From Neocallimastix lanati (nom. inval.) (lineage: Eukaryota; Neocallimastigomycota; Neocallimastigomycetes; Neocallimastigales; Neocallimastigaceae), in assembly GCA_016946835.1 (NCBI GenBank), contig JACVTC010000128.1, positions 243,001-307,000 of the forward strand: a stretch of DNA of 64,000 nt. Reading direction: 5' to 3'. This document shows, piece by piece, positions 1 through 13,255 of the stretch. Within the stretch, counting starts at the first letter, position 1, and each line of letters opens with the position of its first letter. Under the pieces are notes generated by a model. The model made no database searches. It saw only the letters and a list, made by a program, of their open reading frames with translations, and was not told the origin of the DNA. Both the position numbers and the translations under genes were made by a program.

Positions 1-2076
1 AAATTTTTAATATTTAAATTCTTTAAAAAAAAAAAATTTTTTTTAATTTTGTATATTAAAAGTATTTTGGGATTTTTAATTATTTTTTAATTAATTTTAA
101 TTATCCACGTCTTTTAGTAGTAATATAACAAATTGATTTAAATTAAAAAATATGAAAATCTTTTTTTTTTGGAAAAATGAATAAAAAAAAAATGAAATAT
201 TTTTTTTTTTATAATAAATAATAATTGAAAATTTAATAAAGTTTTTTGATAATAAATTTATTTATATAAAATATAAATTGGTAATTACAAGGATTTAAAC
301 ATAATAAATTTTACATATGTTTATACTAAAAGTGGCTAGTTCCAGAATAATTTTAATTTGATATTATATTTGTACAATTTTTATTATTTTATATTGTCTT
401 GTATAATTTTTATTATTTAATATTGTCATTATTTTAGAATTACTCAATATGTAAATAATAAATAATTGAATAATAAATAATAAATGATAAATAATAAATG
501 ATAATTAAATAAATAAATAATAAAAAATCATTAATAAATAATTATTAATAAATAAATTATAAATTATGATTAAATAGTATTATTAATATGTATTATATAT
601 TAAATAAATAAATATTAATAATAAATCTGTCAAATTATTATTTTTTATGATGTAGTAGTAGTAATATCTTTAAGCTCTTTCGATTAAAACAGGAATAATA
701 AATAATTCCATAATTTCAATTCAATTAATTTGTTTGAAAAAGTATATTTAAAGGATTAGATAATTATCGAGTTTCATTAAAGTAATTATATATTAAATAT
801 TAAATAAATTAATTATTTAATAAATATATATAATTATTTATTTACATTTTACAATTTAATATATATATTTTTGTTCAAAAAATTTAATTTAAAATAATAA
901 AATATATCTTGTTACAAAAATTAATTAGTATACTTTTATATATATAATATAATGAAAGAGTATTAGTTTAAACTCTATATAATTAATATAAATTACTTTA
1001 CTTTTTATACCATATAATTAGTTGTTTAAATAGTAAAAAAAAAAAATATATATATATATATACATATTATTATTATTAATTTAAATGTATTTGAATAATG
1101 ATAAACTATTTCCAAATAATCTTTATAATTAATTCAATAATTTCAAATAACTTCATATAGTTTAAAAATTTTATTGTAAAGGCGCATTCCTTGGAGATTA
1201 TGATATTTCAAAATTATATTTTGATATTGTATTATATATATAAAAAAAGTAAAATGATTTAATAAAAAATTTTTATATAAAATATATGCTAAATTAATAT
1301 ATATTTGTATATAAATAATAATATCTTTTTTTTATTTTATTTATAGATATATATATATTATGTTATTTTTGTTAAATTATTAATAATTGAATTTAAATAA
1401 ATATTTTTATATACCATATCTCAAAGCAACAACAATAATACTAATAATAATAATACTTTAGAATAATAAAAAGTAATAGTTATTAATAAATTTAACAAGT
1501 ACTTTATAAATAGAAATATTAATATAAAAAAATTTTTTTCCATTAAATTACTATTTTAATTTTATTATATAAATATAAAGAGAAATATAAATATTTTTGA
1601 AATATTTTTAAATTTCTTTGTATATTTAAAATTGAAATATATTATTAAGATAAAAATATTTTATATTGCTTTATTTTCATTATTTATTTTCATATAATTA
1701 TAATAGAATTTAAATTAAATTAATTTAATTATTATATAATATAAATTGGGAAAAACTTTTAGGTTATCCGATTTTTTTTTTTTTTTTTTTTTTTTAAAAA
1801 TATTAAACTAAAATAAAATTTTAAGCTATAAATAAATATAATATATAAATTAATACACATTAACATTAATTTTTTTTGTCAGTTTTTTTATATTAGCATT
1901 TCAATTTTTACTTAGATCAAATAATAACACAAAATATAACAAAATCAAAAGCATTAATATATATATATATATATTTATTTATTTATTTATTTCAAGAAAT
2001 ATTATTACTGCACAAATTTGATTTTTTTTTTTTTTTTTTTTTCTGATATATATTTTATCTTATTTATTTAAAAATA
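1..2076. other. AT-rich intergenic region, no gene seen
   Basis: Almost pure A+T with short (TA)n tracts, several poly-A and poly-T runs, and TAAATAA-type low complexity around 460-620. No reading frame with believable composition was found on either strand. The last 100 bases hold a (TA)n/(TTTA)n stretch and a 21-T run just before the ankyrin gene, and probably include its promoter and 5' UTR. No promoter motif can be called with confidence in such a background. Confidence 0.6.
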
Positions 2077-4011
2077 ATGGATACAAGTCCTAACGATATT
2101 TTATTACTTTTGAAGAATCCTGATGTAGATTTAAAAACTATTACAAATTATATCAATAACAATGATATTTCTTTAGAAATATATGATGTCATGTCAGTTT
2201 TATTACCTTATGCAATAAATAATAAAGTTTCAAAGGATATTATTCGATATTTTTTAAACATATGTGACAAAAGTAATTTTCTTGAGTTCTCAATACAAAA
2301 TATGAATGAAAAATATGTGAAACATATTACTAAATTTTTTGTATATGACAATAATTTCATATTAAAGTTATTAAATAAATATAAAAACAGTGAAGTAATT
2401 AATCTTGATGATCTTAATAGATTAATTAATAAAGAAATAAATATAACCTTATCTCAATATAAGAAAATTATTTCAATGAATAAATTTAATATTTTGAAGT
2501 TATTATTGGTATTTGAGAATACGGAAACTATTAAAATATTAAATAATGAATTTAAATTATTAATTAAGGCTGTGGAAAACAATTCTTTGGATGTTCTAAA
2601 GATATTATATAATCATGGTATAGATTTAAATGAAAAACAGTATAATAGAACTGCATTATCATTAGCTGCTTTTAATGGTTTTGAAAATGTAGCTAAATTT
2701 TTAGTTAATAAAGTTGAAAATATAAGTGATAAAAACAATTTTTATCGCTTATCTCCATTATTTATTGCATTAAGGCGAAAGAATTTTAATATTATTCCTA
2801 TACTTTTAGAGACGAATAAAATTTATATTGATGATCTTGATAATAATGGTAATACTGCATTGGTATATGCGGTAAAATATGGAAATATTGAATTAGTAAA
2901 GACTATGGTAAAATATGGTGCAAATATAAATGTGAAAAGTAACAATGGGAAACCAATACTTATTATTGCAGTAAAAAATAATAATATAGAAATTGTTAGA
3001 TATCTAATTAAATGTGGAATTGATTTAAATAATGTAGACAATAATGGGGATTCTGCACTAAGTATTGCAATAAGATGTGAACTTTTAGAAATTTCAAAAA
3101 TATTAATAGATAATGGTGCAAATATTAATATAAAAGATGGAAGTAGTAATACTCTACTATTAACCTCATTATTAACAAATAATGAAGAATTATACTCTTA
3201 TCTTTTAAATAAATGTAATGATTTAAATATTAAAAATTATGATGATAAAACAGTATTAAATATATTCACTGAAAAAGAAGACTTAAATAAAGTAAAATTA
3301 ATAATATATTATGGAGCAGATATTAATTCTGTTGATATATATGGAAATACTCCTCTTCTAATTGCAATTAATAAGAAAAATGATCAACTTATTAATTATT
3401 TAATAGATTATGGAGCTGACATTAATATCAGAGATAAAAATGGTGATACGCCTTTGATAATTGCAACTAAAAGAAATTATATTAAATGTTGTGAAAAATT
3501 AATTCAAAGTGATGTCAATGTAAATTGTAAAGATTCTTATGGTAATACTCCACTGATGATAGCCATAAAACATGAAAAAATAGAGTTAGTAAAAATGCTA
3601 ATTAAAGATTCATGTCTTAATGAAGAAAATAATTTAGGTGAGACCCCTTTATCTTTAGCAATAGGTTGTAATTCAATGGAAATGATTAAATTAATAATTA
3701 AAAATGGTGCAAATATTAATTATAAGTATAAAGCTAAAGGAGATACAATATTAATGAAAATATTTGACAATTATTCTCATAAAAAAGGAATTATTGAATA
3801 TTTAATCAATAAGGGAGGAAATATCAATGAACTAAATAACGAAGGTCGTTCCATATTAAGTGAAATTTGTAGGAATCGCCATACATGTTTACTTTATGAT
3901 AAAGAAAGAATTGATTTCTTAATAAATAATGGGGCTGAGTTCATGACTAATATATTTTGCTATTCTAAAGAAGTTGAGGGTTATTTGAGAAAAAAAAATA
4001 CTTATAATTGA
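2077..4011 (+). CDS. Ankyrin-repeat protein, 644 aa
   Basis: A single-exon reading frame of 644 residues. From about residue 155 to 620 it is a chain of ankyrin repeats with the usual 33-residue spacing, seen as repeated blocks such as NNGNTALVYAVKYGNIELVK and YGADINIRDKNGDTPLIIA. Ankyrin repeats fold into a solenoid used for protein binding, and nothing here indicates enzymatic activity. The first 150 residues are repeat-poor. Residues 43-72 (LPYAINNKVSKDIIRYFLNIC) resemble the N-terminus of the giant ankyrin protein at 41771-48466, suggesting a shared capping module. No signal peptide or membrane segment is seen, so it is probably cytosolic or nuclear. The start is the first ATG after a stop-rich AT region. 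Asn and Lys content is very high, as expected from the base composition. The partner is unknown. Confidence 0.9.
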   Translation: MDTSPNDILLLLKNPDVDLKTITNYINNNDISLEIYDVMSVLLPYAINNKVSKDIIRYFLNICDKSNFLEFSIQNMNEKYVKHITKFFVYDNNFILKLLNKYKNSEVINLDDLNRLINKEINITLSQYKKIISMNKFNILKLLLVFENTETIKILNNEFKLLIKAVENNSLDVLKILYNHGIDLNEKQYNRTALSLAAFNGFENVAKFLVNKVENISDKNNFYRLSPLFIALRRKNFNIIPILLETNKIYIDDLDNNGNTALVYAVKYGNIELVKTMVKYGANINVKSNNGKPILIIAVKNNNIEIVRYLIKCGIDLNNVDNNGDSALSIAIRCELLEISKILIDNGANINIKDGSSNTLLLTSLLTNNEELYSYLLNKCNDLNIKNYDDKTVLNIFTEKEDLNKVKLIIYYGADINSVDIYGNTPLLIAINKKNDQLINYLIDYGADINIRDKNGDTPLIIATKRNYIKCCEKLIQSDVNVNCKDSYGNTPLMIAIKHEKIELVKMLIKDSCLNEENNLGETPLSLAIGCNSMEMIKLIIKNGANINYKYKAKGDTILMKIFDNYSHKKGIIEYLINKGGNINELNNEGRSILSEICRNRHTCLLYDKERIDFLINNGAEFMTNIFCYSKEVEGYLRKKNTYN

Positions 4012-4249
4012 ATGATAAAAATATTAAATAAAATAAAGCAACAAGTAAATAAATAAATATATATATATATATATATAAATAAATACATAAATAATAAATA
4101 AATAATAAATAAATAAATTAATTAATAAATTAATAAATAACTAAATTAATATATAAATAATATATAATATATAATATAATTCATCAATATATAGTATTTA
4201 ATAAATAAATAAATATTTATTTATTTATTTTAAACAATTTATATATTAT

Positions 4250-4437
4250 TGTTAGAATATGTGAAATATATAAAAAACAAGTTTCAAATGTATGAAGCAT
4301 AAACTAATATGATTATTGTATAGGCACAATATATTAATATAAAAGCATTTAATAAAAAATAATTAGTACTAGTAACTCTTTATCATAAAATATATTAATA
4401 AAGTTAACATAAGTCCTAAATTCTTGACTCTAAAATA
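4250..4437 (+). repeat. Probable decayed copia-type LTR with primer-binding site
   Basis: The stretch begins TGTTAGAAT, matching the first bases of the LTRs of the copia element at 55722 and 61905 (TGTTAGAAA). It is followed at 4439-4452 by ATTAAGAGTCTCA, the same primer-binding-site sequence that directly follows the intact 5' LTR at 56086. The body between these two anchors is too diverged to align by eye. A solo LTR or an internally deleted element fits best. Confidence 0.35.
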
Positions 4438-5524
4438 TATTAAGAGTCTCATCTAACTCTTAAAAGGATTTTTAACAAAAGAATGGTTTGCCGGACTCAA
4501 CGATAAAAGTTGCTCATTATGTCAATTTAAGGAAGACTAATAAAACTTGAACGTTTGAAATGATCAAGATTGTAAAATTAAAGAATTGTATAAAAATATT
4601 TAAGAGAATCAATAATTATATAGTTATTTTATTATTTTCAAATTTTAACATTTAGTTGAATTCTTCGATAAAACTTTAAAATAAAAAATTAAAATTCAAA
4701 GATCTTAATACATATTAGTAGTTATTACCATGACTCAAACCATTTAGGGATTGATTCATACTTATTCTCATTATTAATAATTTATAATTTTAATTTCAAA
4801 TATCTTTAAATTTCAATATGGTTCAAGAAATTACTAGAATTTTTTGATAATTCTTAGGATTTGTTAAGCAAATTTTATTCTATTATTCTTAGGCTTAAAT
4901 AAATTTTACTTTATTATTATTAGGCTTAATTAAATAAATTATATTAGATAACAACTAATTTAATACAATCATAATACAAACCTTCTTGATGAAAGGTATA
5001 ATAAAATAATAAATATAACCATGATAATATTAATCCATGTACAAACTATATTATTTATTGATTAGAAAATATTCAAGAAATTATATTTATTAAATTTGTA
5101 TAATTAATATTTTAGTGATGAGAAAATTTAAATATATGAAATCTTTTTAGAAATTAGGATATTACGGGGGATTAGGCAACATAAAATAAAGAAAATAAAA
5201 TATTAAAGGAAAGTTTCTTATCTGATTCTATGTACTGTATTGATAATTTAAAAAAAATATTTATTTTGAAAATGAATAAAAATAGCCAAATAGAGTAAAT
5301 TAGCAAAATTTAGCCAACAAGAAGAAATTTACAGAAATACAGAAATAATTTACATAATTTACTAATAAGTTTAAATGGCTAGAATAATATAATTAGATAT
5401 AAATGTAATCAATTTTAATACCCCAAGATTGTGATTTATCAAGTATACCGATATACAATTATTAATTTATTTTAATAATTATCTTTAAAATACAAAGCAA
5501 ATGTATAATAAAAATAGTTAGGGC

Positions 5525-5586
5525 TAATCTTCAAAGCGGATTATATGATTTATATAATCCGCTTTGAAGATTATATAAATCATATA
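5525..5586. repeat. Two overlapping perfect inverted repeats (bistable palindrome)
   Basis: Arm 5525-5546 is the exact reverse complement of 5552-5573 (22 nt arms, GATTT loop). Overlapping it, 5542-5559 is the exact reverse complement of 5569-5586 (18 nt arms, 9-base loop 5560-5568). The two hairpins share sequence and exclude each other. The region is unusually GC-containing locally (AAGCGG and CCGCTT). Confidence 0.85.
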
Positions 5587-6185
5587 TTATAAGAGATGTC
5601 TTAGATGCATCCGATGTTAATGGTGTAATAATATTTTATATACTTAATTTAATAGGGAAACTATTAAAATGCAAAGATATTAAAGAAATTATAACAATAT
5701 TTAAATTAAAAATGTACAAATTATTTTATTCATGTAAAATTAAAGATTAATATAGAATAGAAATAGCTAATACTTTAATAATATTATGCTAATATTATAA
5801 AATAGGATATTTTATATATAACAATATTTAAATTGAATTAAAAGATTTAATAAAAATGTAAAAATTATTTTTATAAATGTAAAATTAAAAATTAATATTG
5901 AATAGAAATAGCTAATATTTTAATAATATTAAGTTAATATTATAAGATATTTTATTTACATATGTTCACCAGTAAACCAATTCATTTTAGAATAACTAGG
6001 TTTAAGTGTATTGAAACATATTGTAGTATATACAAAAATGAAAACCACAGTGAAATAATATATAAGCATTTAATTTAGAATAATTATGTACTTTATCTTA
6101 AAATATATTAATATTAATAAAGTTTATATAATTACAGACTCTAAATTCCTGATTCTTAATAATTTTTATTATTATTAATTTTTTT

Positions 6186-6345
6186 ATTTTTATTAATATT
6201 GTTTTATTATCATTATTATCATTATTATCATTATTATCATTATTATTATTATTATTATTATCATTATTATTATTATCATTATTATTATTATCATTATTAT
6301 TATTATCATTATTTTTATTATAATTATTATTATTATTAATTTTTT
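6186..6345. repeat. (ATT/ATC)n imperfect microsatellite
   Basis: A triplet tract of ATT with regularly interspersed ATC units (CATTATTAT periodicity), fading into (TTTTA)n at 6360-6395. Non-coding. Confidence 0.8.
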
Positions 6346-6949
6346 TATTTTATTTTCATTTTTATTTTATTTTATTTTATTTTATTTTATTTTGATTATA
6401 TTATATTTCAAATTTCATATAATTTATTATTTATGTCTAATTAATATTAACTAATGTTGAGTAAATGTTGAAAAGAAATATACTCCATCATGGAATTTCT
6501 GTAAATCTTTATATTACCACATAGTTCGAAATTAATGTATTATTTATTAATATTAGCTTAAATATGTATTGAAATAAATCAAAGGATGATTAATAGATAT
6601 ATTTATGTATCATAATTTTCTATATTTAGTCCTTAACTTCTAGTTTTATCAATAAAATCATAAAATTTAAGCAATAAGCATTTTATGATTCCATGAGTTA
6701 TATAAATTTTAGATTTATATGATAATGAATTTTGAAATATGTAAATACTTTTATATATATAAATATATAAAAGCAAAAATAGAAGTTTTTCATAAAAAAT
6801 TAATATTTGCTATATAGATTATTATTGTTTAAAATTAGTATTAAAATGTAAAATGTATCCATTTATCTGGAATATATTAATGTTAAAAATATTAAGTATA
6901 AAGATTATAAAAATTAATTGATTATAAATATAAATAATAATATAAAAAG

Positions 6950-6950
<1 letters not shown>

Positions 6951-6982
<32 letters not shown>

Positions 6983-7309
6983 AAAAAATAATAAAGAATA
7001 ATAATAAATAATAATAAAAAATAACTTTATATAACTAAATAAATATATAAATAATAAAAAATAAAAAATAAATAACTTTATGTAACTAAATAAATATATA
7101 AATAATAAATAATAAATATCTTTATGTAACTAAATAAATATATAAATAATAAATAATAATAAATAATGGAATAATAAATAATAAATAATAAATAATAAAT
7201 AATAAATAATAAATAATAAATAATAAATAATAAATAATAAATAATAAATAATAAATAATAAATAATAATAAATAATAAATAATAATAAATAATAATAAAT
7301 AATAAATAA

Positions 7310-7348
<39 letters not shown>

Positions 7349-7350
7349 AT
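6951..7350. repeat. Poly-T followed by AAT/AAAT low-complexity array
   Basis: A run of about 27 T (6951-6977) is followed by repeated TTTATATAACTAAATAAATATATAAATAATAA-type units (7024-7150, roughly three copies) and then AATAAATAATAAA repeats to 7350. Open frames here encode only Tyr/Leu/Ile low complexity and are not genes. Confidence 0.75.
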
Positions 7351-7427
7351 AGCAATTTTATTAAATATTTTAATAATTATATTTTTTTTTTTAAAAATAA
7401 GAATATAATAATTTAATAATTTATTAA

Positions 7428-7853
7428 TTAAAGCTATAGTTATTATATATTTAATAATATCAAAAATTATACTTTTAATCAAATTGTGGTAATTTTAAAG
7501 TTCATAAAAATAATAATAAATATAAAACTTTAATAATTCTTAAGGTATAATATATAATATTAAAAACATATAAAATTATTATTATTATTATTATTTTTTA
7601 AAAAAAAGGAAAAAAATAAAAAAAAATTAAAAATAAAAAATTAAAGCTATAGTTATTATATATTTAAAAATATCAAAAATTATACTTTTAATCAAATTGT
7701 GGTAATTTTAAAGTTCATAAAAATAATAATAAATATAAAACTTTAATAATTCTTAAGGTATAATATATAATATTAAAAACATATAAAATTATTATTATTA
7801 TTATTATTATTTAAAAAAAAAAGAAAAAAATAAGAAAAATTAAAAATAAAAAA
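7428..7853. repeat. 213-bp tandem duplication upstream of the first 7TM-RGS gene
   Basis: TTAAAGCTATAGTTATTAT occurs at 7428 and again at 7641. The following ~170 bases (TTTTAATCAAATTGTGGTAA, AATTCTTAAGGTATAATATA, (ATT)n) are repeated almost without change. The unit is about 213 bp and the second copy ends near 7853, about 115 bp before the start codon at 7969. It probably lies in the promoter or 5' UTR of that gene. Confidence 0.85.
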
Positions 7854-7968
7854 ATTATTAATGTAATAATAAGATAATATGAATATATATATAAAATCAA
7901 ATTAGAAAAAAATAATTAAATAATTAAATAAATAAAAAGATAATTTTTGACCTTGCATTATTGAGCAA

Positions 7969-10846
<2,878 letters not shown>

Positions 10847-11835
10847 AACTGAAAAACCAAACAAACAAACGAACAAAATAATATTACTATTATATATATA
10901 TTTTTTATTTTTTTTCAGTAATTAATTTAATATAATAAATATATATTTAATAAATAATAATGATATAAAAATATTAAAAATATATATATTCGTATTGATC
11001 TTTCATTTCCTACTGAAATTCAATAGAAAATAAATGATTAATTATTAAATTGCATAAAGTTTAATAATATTTATTAATTGAAAAAAAATATATATATAAT
11101 AATTTTTATGTTATATATATATACATACAATATTTTATAATTAATTATTATATTTTATTATAATATTATAATTTCTATATTTAATATTTTATAGAAAAAA
11201 TTTTATAAACAATATTTTTATTTGTTTTATAAAATTTAATTATTATATTAAAAAAGTAAAACTTTCTATGGGAAGTAATATGTAATAATTATTAAATCAT
11301 TAAACTACTAAAAGAAATGATTTTTTAGTAGCAATAAATAAAACATATAAATAAAAATATAAATAAAAAGAAAAAAAAATAAATATTTATGAAAAATATA
11401 TATATATATATATATATATGAATATATATATTATACATATATATATTTAAATTTCAAAACATTTAAGATTATTATTAAATATAATAAATATTATTTTATA
11501 AAATTTATTTATTAAATAAATACATTTAAAATATATATTTTTATTAAAATTTTATATTATTTTATGTACAAATAATAGATAAATATTTAATAATTTTATT
11601 ATATTACATTATATTATATTATTTGTTAATTTCAGTTATTTATATTTGAAATTAATAAAAAGAATAAATTATTTAAATATAACAAAAAAAAAATAAGTAG
11701 AAATAAAAGTAAAGAAAAGAAAAGAAAAGAAATAATTTACAATATTTTTAATAATTTCAAAAAAAAAAAAAAAAAAAATATCTATATATAAATAAATTTA
11801 TAGATAGTGTTTAACTCATATTTAATTTAATAAAG
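10847..11835. other. AT-rich intergenic region between convergent genes
   Basis: 3' flanks of the 7TM-RGS gene (+) and the deacetylase gene (-). AT-rich sequence with (TA)n at 11396-11450 and an A19 run near 11760. No further gene seen. Confidence 0.6.
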
Positions 11836-13111
11836 TTAATATAAAAAAGCATTTATTATAGTAATAGAAGCAATGATTATAATAGAATAAGCTATGCTCT
11901 TTATTGAAGAAGACTCAAGATCAAGTGGTTCGTTTCCAAGTGATTGTGTATTTTGTGGTTTCATAATATTATTGTTTGTAGTACCGGGCTTTGGTTGATT
12001 TGGATTATAACCATCAATATATGGGGCTTCACCAATACATTCTGCAAGAGAAACAAATTGATAACCTTTATCTCTTACATAATCAATTACACGTTGAAGA
12101 ATAACATCTACTGAATATTCATGAACATCATGAATTAAAGTAATGAAACTACTAGTTTGTGGATTTTTTGGATTAACAGATTTACCTAATTCAGCAATAG
12201 AATTATCAACATTACCCTTGTTATTCCAATCTTGAGTATCAGCATTCCACATAATTACTTTCATTCCACGTTCACCAAGGTATTCACGAACAACTTCAGT
12301 TTGTGGATCATATGGAATACCCATCTTAGCACAATATTCTTTAGTGAAACCACCGTTACCTAATGGTGGTCTAAAGAATACTGGTTGACGACCAATAATA
12401 CTATTAATCATTTCATTATTTTTATCAACATTAATTTCTAATGAGTTTTCTTGTATAGCAAGGAATAAATCTTTATGTTGATAAGTGTGAGATCCAATAT
12501 CATGACCTTCTTCATAGGCACGCTTAACTAATGCTTGAGCTTCTGGATTATTTGGAAGATCAACGTAGTTTGCTGAGTTTATAAAAAATGTACCAATAAT
12601 ACCGTTTTTCTTTAAAACATCTAAACATCTAGCAGTTGTACCAATTTGTGGACCATCATCAACTATTAATTATATATAATAATATTATTATTTTTAATAA
12701 ACTTTGCATCCCAAATAATAATAGTATAAATTATAATAAATTATAATAATAATAAAATATATTTCATTCTATATTAAATACAACTAAAAATATAAAATAT
12801 TATTAATACTTACAAGTTAAAACAAATTGACCTGGTTTTTTACATTCAGTGTATACAGCAGCTACGTTACCAGTTCCAGTTGTCGCTGAAGTACCTTGAC
12901 TTGGATTAGTTTCACCAGTAACACCAGTATTACCAGCAGCTTCAGTATTATCAGTAGCTCCAGTATTACCAATAGTTCCAGTATTACTTATTGATCCAGT
13001 ATTTACATTATCATTAGTTACAATATTATCAGTGGCTGTAGTATCTGCAAATTGAGCTTTGTTATTTTATTATGCAAAAGTAAAGTTTTTTATATTATTT
13101 TAGTTTCTTTT

Positions 13112-13145
<34 letters not shown>

Positions 13146-13255
13146 ATATCCTATTAAATTGTATATAACATTAAATATTATTATATTATATTATATATAC
13201 ATAAACATTGAGTAGCTATTAAAGAAATTAGAGATAATTTAAAAAATGATTTCAT
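11836..13255 (-). CDS. Chitin/polysaccharide deacetylase (NodB, CE4), GPI-type
   Basis: Three exons on the minus strand: 13255-13201, 13056-12814, 12662-11836, giving 374 aa. Exon 1 encodes a signal peptide (MKSFFKLSLISLIATQCL). Exon 2 encodes a Thr/Gly/Asn-rich linker, then YTECKKPGQFVLT, whose last codon leads across the intron into FDDGP (residues 100-104). The NodB motifs follow in order: the TFDDGP metal and catalytic motif (D101, D102), HTYQH (H158, H162), FRPPLGN (R197), WNADTQDW (D244, W245) and LIHDVH (H277). The family removes acetyl groups from chitin or other acetylated polysaccharides using a divalent metal. The C-terminus is Ser-rich, then strongly hydrophobic (SIAYSIIIIASITIINAFLY), the usual layout of a GPI-anchor signal, so a wall- or membrane-anchored chitin deacetylase is likely. 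All catalytic motifs are present. A xylan or peptidoglycan substrate cannot be excluded. Confidence 0.88.

Larger units (their letters stand above)
4012..7427. other. Gene-poor interval with decayed repeats
   Basis: No intact gene. It holds (TA)n/(AAAT)n low complexity just after the ankyrin gene, an LTR-like relic near 4250-4437, a bistable palindrome at 5525-5586, and an (ATT)/(ATC) tract at 6186-6345. Two diverged blocks, about 4340-4430 and 6065-6155, share the order AAGCATTTAAT, AAAATATATTAAT, AATAAAGTT, GACTCTAAA. They could be the two ends of one decayed element about 1.9 kb long, which I cannot prove by eye. Confidence 0.4.

Noticed and set aside
7078-7482. Long open frame on the minus strand rich in Tyr, Leu, Phe and Ile
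   Set aside because: It is a translation of AAT/AAAT low-complexity DNA and a tandem duplicate, with no start context or conserved feature.
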